From: Trogon surrucura
Taxonomy: Eukaryota > Chordata > Aves > Trogoniformes > Trogonidae
Direction: 5' to 3'
DNA: 64,000 nt
NCBI GenBank assembly: GCA_020746105.1
Contig: CM036626.1
Span: 11,488,001-11,552,000, forward strand
This document shows, one piece after another, positions 42,376 through 57,985 of the stretch. Position numbers and translations under genes: made by a program. Position 1 is the first letter of the stretch. Every line of letters begins with the position of its first letter. Below the pieces are notes generated by a model. The model saw only the letters and a program-made list of their open reading frames with translations, had not been told where the DNA came from and searched no databases.

Positions 42376-42483
42376 TATGTACACTGACTTTATAGGTATT
42401 TTTGTTTCCAATTTACACAAATTTTGATACATTATTAAAAGATATTTTATATAGATATGCATCTATGTACAGTTTTATTTACA
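42376..42483 (-). promoter_or_regulatory. Cluster of three Pumilio response elements in the KLF15 3' UTR
   Basis: In mRNA orientation the sites are TGTAAATA at 42483-42476, TGTACATA at 42471-42464 and TGTACATA at 42383-42376. All fit the PUM1/PUM2 consensus TGTANATA. They sit 56 to 168 nt before the distal poly(A) signal, a common position for functional PUM sites. Pumilio binding generally shortens mRNA half-life. Binding here is inferred from motif match only. Confidence 0.55.
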
Positions 42484-43509
42484 TACATTCATAGGATGTG
42501 ATATAAACCAGTCAATAGATGATAGTTCATTTATATTAATTTCTAGAGGACAAAAGGAATGCATTCGCTTTAGCTAGACCCGCTGTTCTGGCATAGCGCG
42601 GGCTCCTGCTCTGCCTAGCGCTAGAATCGCAGTTTCCTATTTCCCATTTTACCAACAAAAAGACAAACAGATGCTGTCTGCGAATGGAAAGGAAATACAA
42701 CATCTATTAATAAAATCGTTCCTAATTACTGAATTCTATTTTCTTCTAAAGCTTCTTACAATTGCCAGAGTTCAAAAGGAGAAACAAAACGAGAAGAAAC
42801 ACAAACAAATCACTTGCCTGCTACCATCTGATTATTTGTTTAAATTCCCTTCTTAGCCAGCTACCACACAAATGGGTTTCTTGTGGCTACTGTTCTCACC
42901 CATTCGCCCAGCCCAGCTGCACGGAGCTCTGACATGGCTGTGGGGAAGGAGAGGATTAGCTCTGAAGATCACCCTCGGACAGAAGATCTCACGGTGCTGT
43001 CCCACCACGCCACGATGCCTCCCACCCTGCCCTGGGTAGAGGCACATCCTACAAGACCCTGCCAGACAGACAAATGGAGACTCAGCTCCAGCCAGACAGG
43101 CACTGACTCGCCGTGGATGCTCGGGATGCCTGATGCTCACCAGGAGCACCGGGCACCTCACGGCTGCTGCTCTGGGTTCTCCCCCAAGATCACAGCAGCA
43201 CAGGGGCAGAGACAGGAACAGAGCTCGGCCGCTCTCACCAATGGATTCCTGTCGCTTCGGGCACCAGACAACAGCTCTTCTGCTCAAGGCAGCAGATGCT
43301 GTGAACGAGAGTCAAAGGAAAGCGGCTTTTCCTTCGATGTACACGTATCCTTTCATCCCCACGGCAGCACAGGACGAGAGAAGCATGCACACACGGGACG
43401 TGCTCAGCCACACTGAAAGGCTCCACTCAAGCCATTTCATCCAGCCTGAGCTTCTGGGTTTGCCTGGGATGTGCCTTCACTTGAATATATACGTAGGTAT
43501 GTATGAATA

Positions 43510-43531
43510 TATATATAAATATTTATATATA
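43510..43531. repeat. 22-bp perfect AT palindrome in the KLF15 3' UTR
   Basis: The two 11-base arms are exact reverse complements with no loop, centred between 43520 and 43521. It sits in an AT-alternating tract that begins near 43,485. In RNA it could fold back or form duplexes, and it includes AUUUA-type sequence. Slippage of a TA microsatellite is the simplest origin. Confidence 0.8.
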
Positions 43532-43943
43532 GCCCCAGCCAAGGAAAAGGTAAATGTGAGCCGGAGAAGTCAGAGAGGCACAGAGGCACATTTCAGCACT
43601 CTCCATGCCTTGCCTCCCCCTGTCCCTGACTCCCACTGCTCCTCCTCCTATAGCCAGCCCTTACAAATCCTTGGCTCAGGCAACCCAAAAACAAAGGAGT
43701 TGTTTTCATTTCAAAAGGAATTTGCTGTTTCCAAACTGGACAAATAGAGCAGCTTAATAAAAACTCACAATGAATGGCCTGTACATGAGCAAAGCCCTTA
43801 GGAATGCCAGGGCTATAATTAACTAGCAGCAAGCAACTCTTACATTTTCCTGTGCAGCAGAAAACAGCTAAAAATAAAACACTGTAATTTCCAAAAGAAG
43901 CAGCAGTAAAGGAGGGAAAGATAGAAGGAAATGAAACATCCTT

Positions 43944-43962
43944 AAAAAAAAAAAAAAAAAAA
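43944..43962. repeat. A19 homopolymer (U19 in KLF15 mRNA)
   Basis: An uninterrupted run of 19 A on the plus strand within the predicted 3' UTR. No retroposed body is visible next to it, so it is treated as a mononucleotide repeat rather than an element tail. Confidence 0.85.
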
Positions 43963-44181
43963 GAGAGACAAAAAGGAAGAAGCATCCCCCTCCCTTGACC
44001 CAAAAGGAACTTCATTCTCAAATAGTCTTTAAAAGACATGGGACACTCAGACATGGTGGTATCAAGTAACAGCATTGACTGTTCTGTGGAGACAAATAAA
44101 TTATCACTACAAATATAGTGAGCAAAGTGCTGTCATCAGCTGTTGTGGGATGGCTGAGTGGGAAGGGGAAAGTGGGACCAA

Positions 44182-51541
<7,360 letters not shown>

Positions 51542-51555
51542 TCCTGGGCGATCTC

Positions 51556-51576
51556 TTATGGATATCCCAACAGCAT
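51556..51576 (-). promoter_or_regulatory. Short upstream ORF (six codons) in the KLF15 5' UTR
   Basis: Within the 65-nt leader of exon 2 there is an ATG at 51576 encoding MLLGYP followed by TAA at 51558-51556, ending 14 nt before the main start at 51541. The uORF start has T at -3 and C at +4, a weak context. The main start has G at -3 and +4. Leaky scanning should therefore dominate. The uORF is in the transcript only if the acceptor at 51606 is used. Confidence 0.6.
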
Positions 51577-51966
51577 ATACCAGGTGGGGAAAGTTCAGGT
51601 GAGAGCCTGAGCGTACGAAAACAAAACAGTAACAGTCAGAAGCTGGTTTAATCATTTACCTCCGTGAACTAAAGCTTGTAAAGCCCTCTAGCTCACAGGA
51701 AAGTCCAAAGCATCCAGTCTCACTGAGTACACATGCTGCTACACGCTTTGATATGCCTGTACCACCCCCTAAGGACTCTCAGGGCCGAAGCACTTTGCAG
51801 GATTGCACCACATATTTGCAAAAGAATTCTTTCAGAAATCATTTCCCAACTGTGTACTCTCTAGATTTACAGCTCCCTTCCAGAGTATTACTGGCAAGAG
51901 AAAATGAATTATGGGCTTTCACCTAACTGTGAAACCTAGAGCCAAAGAAGGAAATGTGGAGGGGGG

Positions 51967-51983
51967 AAAAAAAAAAAAAAAAA
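51967..51983. repeat. A17 homopolymer in intron 1
   Basis: A run of 17 A directly follows a G-rich purine stretch, making one polypurine tract of about 28 nt. It lies about 360 bp upstream of exon 2. Confidence 0.85.
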
Positions 51984-52334
51984 GTCTTGAAATTTTTACC
52001 ATCCAAAAAAAAACAAATAAAAAAGAAGTTTATTTCTGGTGGCCATAAAACGCAAATCCCTTCCTTATCTTGTAGCTTTCCACCAACCCTATTTTTAACT
52101 TCCTCAGTTCCATAAATATAGGCTAATCAGCATAATGCAAGGATCAATCTGTCAGGAGCCAAAAATATTTACTGTGCTTCAGCATTTACTAGGCGGATTT
52201 TCCTCTCCAGATGTAATGAATCAGTGTGCCAACGTCATCATCACCTGCACTGCCCTTAATAAGGCTGGCACTGCATTGAGCTAATTACCACGTCCTGGCA
52301 AGGCAGCCCAGGGCTGGCTTCACCTCATCGCTCC

Positions 52335-52640
52335 ACACTCCCCTCTCTCTGGGTACGGAGGCTGAGGTGATCTGAACCCGATGCCCGTTGCTAAACTGGG
52401 AGGGCTCGTACGGACACCCGGCATCTCTATCCGCCATGACCCATGGTGGGCAGATGCACTCCCAGTTTCCTCCCCTGCCTGGGTCGAGGCTGCGAGCGGG
52501 CAGCATCCCGCAAGCCCCCGCTCACGTCAGCCGTAATCCCGCTGCAACCCCACGGAAGCACAAGGGCAAAATCCTCCTTTCCTCGCGCAGCCCGCCGCAA
52601 CGCTCGCTCACAGCGGCCACCGTCCTGCGCTTCACCTGTT
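52335..52640. promoter_or_regulatory. Intragenic CpG-rich block in intron 1
   Basis: Roughly 300 bp with frequent CpG, clustered most densely at 52,505-52,635, in otherwise CpG-poor intron. It includes a CRE half-site (TGACGT on the minus strand near 52,530). It lies 0.7-1.0 kb upstream of exon 2, so it could be an alternative promoter or an enhancer. No exon can be assigned with confidence. Confidence 0.4.
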
Positions 52641-54714
52641 AAGCCAAGCAAACTTCCTAGAAAGGTTTCTGGGGAGGGCAAGGCAGGAGGGGGATTTGTG
52701 TATTTGTGTCATGTTCTCCCTCCCTCCCCTGCCCTAATGGGGGAAAAAAAAATTAAATTGCTTACAGACGGAGACTATGCCTCTTAGAGAGCAAACGCAG
52801 AGACCTCCGGACAGAGCGAACACTGGCCCTCAGTCATTCGCTCAAGGTGACTGATTGAAAACAGAGCTGTGTATGTGCATAATAAAACAACTCTTTCTGT
52901 GGAAGGTATGTGGACTGCAGAGATAGAAGTCATTTGATCAGCGTATGAGGTTTTGTGTGTGTGTGTGAATTAAGAGGCATGTGACCCAGCGCGAAGGAAA
53001 TGCCAGTCAATCTTGTTACACGCTGTCATTTTCCACAGGCTCTGCCGCTGCGCTTTGGATGCTTTGCCATGAATAGTCAATAGCTCCCAGTTTTGTGCAG
53101 GGAAGGGGACGGTTGTTACTGCTATTGCAGAGAATCCTTGCTGCCTGATCTCCAGAATTTGCCCTGTCTTTGCTTTCTCTGGAGAAAAATCAAAAGGTGT
53201 GTATGTGCTCAGTGCTGCAGCGAATGCAGAGCGAGATATTTTACACAACACCCTTAAAGAGCTCCATTCCATTGGCAGCATCTATTAATATTTCACAGGA
53301 AACGGCGGGGGGGGGAAACATTTTTCTTAAAGATACAGCTTCCTCCTGCATGTGCCCATGGAGGAAGCAGGGGCAAGTTGAAAGAAAGACTTAAAAGTAG
53401 GATTGCACGTTTTCCTGGTATGCGTGTCCTGTCAGTCAGCTATGCCTCTGAACTGATAATGAAATACCCACATGTGCCGAACATGAGGAAGTTCAAACAG
53501 AGGTTAGTGGCTCTGTTCTGTGACCTTAGCGTATAATCATTTCTTATAGTAAAAGTGAAGAGTCAGAAGAACTGAACTGTTTTTAACACACAGGACTTTT
53601 TTTTTTTTTTTCCAAATCTCTACATTGACAGACAGTCCCTCCAGCAGAAGTCTCAGGGTAGAGCTATTCCCAGCACAATCTGCTTCTGAGAAGTTTGCGT
53701 TAGTTTCCAGTATGAATTCCCCCAAGCAATTTGTATCTATCTTGCACCAAAAATTGGTGACTGCCTTGTGAAATGTGGGACAGAACAGAGGACTTGCCCT
53801 CAGATGGTTTCTGATCCTCCCTCTTATGTCTGCATTGTTCTAGCTTGAACTTCTGAAGAATGGTGCTGTGAGAGAAATCTGGACTGCAACGTGGGTTTTT
53901 TCTAAGAAAAGCTGGCGTGATCCGTGTGCAGGGAAACAGCATGTATCAAAAGCAGTTGGTAAAGTTTGTGCGTTCGGTGGTTTTGTTGGTTTTGGGTTTT
54001 TTTTACAGTTTTCTTTGAATGCCTGTGAGAACTAGGAAGCTGCATATCCAAAAATCCATATATTTCGCCGGTAACAGAACTAAACCCTAACTTGAACAAG
54101 GGCTTAAAGGAGGGGAAAGAAAACAACAAACCCCTAGCAACTGCTGTGAGCAACATGCCTCAGCAGAAAACAGCCAGCAGGCTTACTTCCCCATCTCTTT
54201 TGACAAGGAGCAATGTCACTTGGTGTAACCAGAGTCGTTTTAAGAAGAGAGGGAACTGTCAGAGAAAAATAGATCCAGGCACATTACTGGCCCGATCTGC
54301 TTTCTGTGCACTCTCAAAAGTTGCAGAACAGCCAAGAAGATTCTGGGGAATGCCTGGAATGCAGGATCGGGCCCCAGCTATATTTTATCCTAAAGGCCAG
54401 ACTAGCAACCAAAAGGCTTTCATCCACTTTGCCTGAAGACACAGCCAAAACCCCAAAGATTAAAAAAACCAAAAAAAGCCAGGGCTGTGCAAGCTATGAA
54501 AACTAATGAAGCTGTTTACATAAAGCACTTTCATCTCTAGAAGCCCTGAAAACACGGTAGAAATGTAAGCACCTACAGAGGGACCTCAGCGCCTGAGCCA
54601 CCGAAAACCAGCCGCTTCTGGAGTGAAACGCAGCAGCTGTTCAACAGCACACGGCAGCGCCGTGGCCTCCAACTTTTAAGAGTTCCCTGGGTTTTTACAA
54701 TGTCCTTTCTGCCA

Positions 54715-54729
54715 GAAACATGTTGTTCT
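54715..54729. promoter_or_regulatory. Glucocorticoid response element-like site in intron 1
   Basis: The plus strand reads GAAACA-TGT-TGTTCT: one perfect half-site TGTTCT and a second half with two mismatches to AGAACA, at the required three-base spacing. It lies about 1.3 kb inside the gene from the predicted exon 1 donor. KLF15 is a known direct glucocorticoid-receptor target in mammals. Use here is inferred. Confidence 0.35.
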
Positions 54730-56042
54730 GTTTAAAACCTGTCCATGTAACTGCCAGCTATAAAAAACCCCAACAACCAGCAACAACAACAAAAAAAAAA
54801 ACCCAAAAACACCCAACCAAAAACAATGACAAAAACTCCTCAAAAACAGCAAAGGCATATTCTGACTCACGAGCAACATAAAAATGTTAAATCCTGGGAA
54901 CTTGCTGAAATAGAGGGGCAGATTTCCCACCCTGTCACAGTGCAGCACAACCAATCGCACAGCACTATAGGGGCTCAGATGCACCAACAGTCATTCCCTA
55001 TGGATCCTGCTACAGCTTTTTCTAGTTTAGGGTTTTCTCTTGTTTCCTAATAGATTTAAAATCTGTTCAGGCTGACTCCTGCTCCACAGAGAGAGTCATA
55101 AACCAGGCATTGAACCGGGACCAGCGTTTCTAAGAAATTAAGCTAGAAACGCACGAGGGGGGGGGGGAGGAATATTAAACAAAAAAACCAAACCCAAACA
55201 TCTAAAAAGAAAAGCCAAAAGCTAGAAGGAAACCCACTTGCTCTCAGCCCTCTGCAAGGTGGCTGCGCTGCTCCTCGGACACCGGGGGCGGGGGGGGGAT
55301 TTGTTTAGGATCTCCTCGTTGGTGTGGGTTTTTTATTTTTGCTTTTTTCAAACCCACGACCCCTGGGAAGCGCAGGACCGTTCCTAAAGCCTTATTTTCT
55401 GGAAAATACCGCCCTCTCCATTCCCAAACTTTGGCGTCCACAAGAGAAAACACTTGGTCGGCAGCGGGCGCTGGCAGCGGCCCCCCCCGGAGCTCCCCCC
55501 CCGCACCCCCGGGGCTGACGGGGCGCCGAAATAACGCGGCTCAGCCCCCGGCAGCGAAAGCCCAGGGGGGTTTAATTCCGAGCCCAGCACAAGCACAGCC
55601 AGGCTTCCGCGGCTGCAAAGCATTTGCCTGTTTGGTTTATTTCGTGGTGGGGGATTTTTGGTGTTACTAATAATTTAAATTGTTTTCCTGCTCCTTCCAT
55701 CCCTTTTCAGGAGGCTTTGGGGAGCCGAGCTCCCACTCCACACACACACACAACCCCCCCGCCCCGGTCCCCCGGCCGCGATGACCGGGAGTAACCCCCC
55801 CCCAGCCTGTCACAGCACGGCACCGCACGGCACGGCACAGCTCCTGCCCGAAAACAGCCCCCGCGGCCGCAGCCCCCTGCTCGGCGCGGGGGGGCAAGAT
55901 TTAACCTTCCAGCCGACCCGTGACCGGGCACGAACACCATCAGCCCCCCCCCTCCTTCCCCCCCCCCCAGCTCCTGGCGCTGCGGCAGCGGGGTGCGGGG
56001 GCATCGCCGCGCAAACCTCCGCGGCCCCGCGCACCCCCTCAC

Positions 56043-56390
56043 CTGAACTCCTCTGCGAGCCGGGGAAGCGGCGAGAAAAACGCCAAGAACGGCCAGAAGA
56101 ACGAAAAAAAAGAACCCAACGAAAATAAAATTTAACAAAAAAACCCACAAACAAACAAAAACAACAAACCAAAACAAACCACAAAAAAAGGAATGAAATA
56201 AAAAATTACTATAGAAAATTAAAAAAATTTAAAACTGCAAATTTTTTTTTAAAAAAACCACCATAAATAAATAAACGGAGACGAGCAAAACGCAGAAGAC
56301 CCCCCCGGTGAGCGGAGGGAGCGCGGAGGGGCGGCGGGAGGCGGGCGCAGCTCCCCCGGGAGGCGGGTGCGCGGCTGCGGAGCGCGGCCC
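56043..56390 (-). other. Candidate KLF15 non-coding exon 1
   Basis: The 3' end is a strong donor, TTCAG|GTGAGG, at 56043. The 5' end is a guess from a TATA-like element about 30 bp upstream of 56390. Between them lies an unusually A-rich stretch (T-rich in the transcript) at 56103-56276, which would be odd in a 5' UTR. The real start may instead lie close to 56,100, making a short exon, or the stretch may belong to another small intron. Cap-selected RNA would decide. Confidence 0.35.
56103..56276. repeat. A-rich low-complexity insert inside the CpG island
   Basis: About 170 bp of A runs mixed with C, then A/T runs, with almost no G on the plus strand. It interrupts extreme GC on both sides and falls between the predicted core promoter and the exon 1 donor. 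Confidence 0.75.
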
Positions 56391-56395
56391 CGCTG

Positions 56396-56510
56396 CCGTA
56401 GTACTCGCTCGGTACTATATCCCCCTCACATGACGGGCGCCCGGCGGCGCCGGGGGAGGCCCGGGAGAGGCTCGACCGCGTCCGCTCTCCCCATTGGTCC
56501 CGGAGCCGCG
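56396..56510 (-). promoter_or_regulatory. Predicted KLF15 core promoter (CCAAT, E-box, TATA-like)
   Basis: Reading toward the gene, a CCAAT box is at 56497-56493, an E-box TCATGTGA at 56433-56426 and a TATA-like GATATAGTA at 56421-56413. The spacing of about 75 bp between CCAAT and TATA is typical of a focused promoter. The block is a small AT-containing island within extreme GC, and it sits at the upstream edge of the gene in the right orientation. Start-site position and usage are inferred. Confidence 0.45.
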
Positions 56511-56850
56511 GGGGCCGGCCCGCCGCCGGCCTCAATGGGAGCCGCGCCACCGCCCGGCCCGGCCCGGCTCCCCCCCCCACCGCCGGTCCCCGGGAGCGCG
56601 GAGATCCCCGTGGGGCCGCGGGCAAGCCCCCGGGCGGGCGGAGGCTGCTGGAGGGAAGCGAGTGGCCGGAGGGGTCGAAGCCGCCGCGCTGTGTTCCCTG
56701 CTCCTGTCCCTTCCTGCCCTGCCCAGCTGCGTGGGCTCGTTTCCAGCATGTGGGGTTCGGGGTGTCCCCCCCCGCAGTGTTATCACAGCCGTTGCTAGCT
56801 TTTCCTGCAAATGCACTGGGTTTTATATGCAAATCTACACATTGCAGTTA

Positions 56851-57181
56851 TCAGAGAATCATTAAAGTTGGAAAAGCCCTCTGAGATCATCAAATCCAAC
56901 TGTCAGCCCAACACTACCATGACCACTAAACCGTGTCCTGAACTGCCATGTCTACGTGTTTTTTGAAGACCTCCCGGGATGGTGACTGGGCAGCCTGTTG
57001 CAATGCTTCAACACTCTTTTGGTAAAGAATTTTTTCCTGAGATCCAGTCTAAACTTCCCCTGGCGCAACGAGCCCATTTCCTCTCGTCCTATTGCTTGTT
57101 ACTTGGGAGATGAGACCAACCCCACCTCACTACAACCTCCTTTCAGGTAGTTGTAGAGAGCAATAAGGTCTCCCCTCAATA
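56851..57181 (-). mobile_element. CR1 LINE 3' fragment
   Basis: Antisense CR1 text runs through the block: TCAGAGAATCATTAAAGTTG, TGAGATCATCAAATCCAACT, GGTAAAGAATTTTTTCCT and GAGCAATAAGGTCTCCCCTC. It begins about 0.35 kb upstream of the CCAAT box of the predicted KLF15 promoter. Confidence 0.88.
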
Positions 57182-57471
57182 TTTGACATGGATCAGGAAT
57201 TGTGTTTTACCTGCTGCAGGGGTGAAGCCCAGCTGAGGAAGCTTGCAGGGGTGCCAGTGGCTGCCGCAGGGAGGTTTTCTGCTCAAGCTGTGGTTTTTCA
57301 AATTAATTTTTCAGACTCGAGAAGGTGCAATCTGGGACACCAAGGCACAGGCTTGTGACAACAGGTCTGTGCACCTTTTTGAGGGCTACATGGGATAGAG
57401 CACCTTCCCCACGCTCCTGCTGCAGGACTAAGGGCCTTGCTGTCCTGCAGGAAAATTCAAGTAGTGTCCTT
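57182..57471. other. Spacer between CR1 and MIR-like element
   Basis: About 290 bp of moderately GC-rich unique sequence in which I recognise nothing. Confidence 0.5.
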
Positions 57472-57545
57472 ATTTTCTGACTTTATGGGGAAACTGAGGC
57501 ATGGTGAGTCAAACCAAAAATCTGTGGCAGAGCCAAGTCACTGTC
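57472..57545 (-). mobile_element. MIR-like SINE fragment, antisense
   Basis: The phrase TATGGGGAAACTGAGGCATG followed by GTGGCAGAGCCAAG is the characteristic antisense MIR core. It is short and truncated by the neighbouring CR1. Confidence 0.6.
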
Positions 57546-57550
57546 TCTTT

Positions 57551-57985
57551 TCATAGAATCATAGAACAGTTCAGGTTGGAAAAGACCCTTGGGACCATCG
57601 AGTCCAACCATTAACCCTACACTACAATTTCGCCCCTAAACCATATCACCCAACACCACATCTAAGCAACACTTACAGTCTAGTCCAGTGTCTGACCACT
57701 CTTTCTGTGAAGAATTTCTTCCTAATGTCCAGCCTAAACTTGCCCTGTTTCAACTTGAAACCATCCCCCCTGGTTCTGTCCCTAATGACCTGTGACAAGA
57801 GACCAGCACCAACGTCTCTACAATGTCCTTTCAAGTAACTGTAGAGCATGATGAGGTCCCCCCTCATCCTCCTCTTCCTTGAACTGAACAGTCCCAGCTC
57901 CCTCAATCACTCCTCGTACGATCTATTCTCCAGGCCCTTCACCAACTTTGTTGCCCTTTTCTGCACTTGCTTCAACACCTCCAGC
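57551..57985 (-). mobile_element. CR1 LINE 3' fragment, longer copy
   Basis: The fragment starts with the terminal motif TCATAGAATCATAGAACAGT and continues with CCATCGAGTCCAACCATTA, TGAAGAATTTCTTCCTAATG, GATGAGGTCCCCCCTCATCC and TTGCCCTTTTCTGCACTTGC. The order is that of the antisense CR1 3' end. It is well preserved, so younger than the copy at 22.1 kb. Confidence 0.92.

Larger units (their letters stand above)
42295..44181 (-). other. KLF15: KLF15 3' UTR (about 1.9 kb, predicted)
   Basis: From the stop codon to the first canonical poly(A) signals there is no credible open frame. In mRNA sense the region holds a U19 run (43944-43962), a GC-richer middle (about 42.88-43.4 kb), an AU palindrome (43510-43531) and a very AU-rich end (42.30-42.55 kb) with three Pumilio-type sites. 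The minus-strand frame of 144 codons at 42853-43287 resembles no family and is taken as chance. The 3' boundary is inferred from the poly(A) signal at 42315-42320; earlier cleavage cannot be excluded. Confidence 0.7.
51607..56042 (-). other. KLF15 intron 1 (about 4.4 kb, 5' end predicted)
   Basis: It lies between the inferred donor at 56042 (TTCAG|GTGAGG on the minus strand) and the acceptor before 51606. It contains homopurine and homopolymer tracts (A17 at 51967-51983, T15 at 53597-53611), a CpG-rich block (52335-52640), a GRE-like site (54715-54729) and the promoter-proximal half of the CpG island. No coding exon is seen. Confidence 0.65.
55230..56800. promoter_or_regulatory. CpG island over the KLF15 5' end
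   Basis: CpG dinucleotides are dense here, in contrast with the depleted surroundings. There are many GC/CACCC boxes, G or C runs of seven to twelve (55157-55168, 55286-55300, 55480-55512, 55961-55970) and several putative G-quadruplex tracts. An A-rich insert at 56103-56276 interrupts it. CpG islands of this size mark promoters of vertebrate genes; CACCC boxes would also allow KLF/SP binding or autoregulation. Confidence 0.85.

Noticed and set aside
42853..43747. 144-codon minus and 177/204-codon plus frames in the 3' UTR
   Set aside because: They lie in a locally GC-rich part of the predicted UTR and overlap each other on opposite strands. No family resemblance.
43944..43962. Poly(A) tail of a processed pseudogene
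   Set aside because: No gene-like body, poly(A) signal or target duplication flanks it.
51542..51655. Extended N terminus of KLF15 starting at 51655, 38 codons upstream
   Set aside because: The stretch includes the pyrimidine tract and CAG acceptor of intron 1. The family N terminus begins at 51541 with a good start context.
55707..56832. Several 100-207 codon frames in both strands at the CpG island
   Set aside because: They are products of stop-poor GC-rich sequence: Pro/Arg/Gly-rich, mutually overlapping and without domains.
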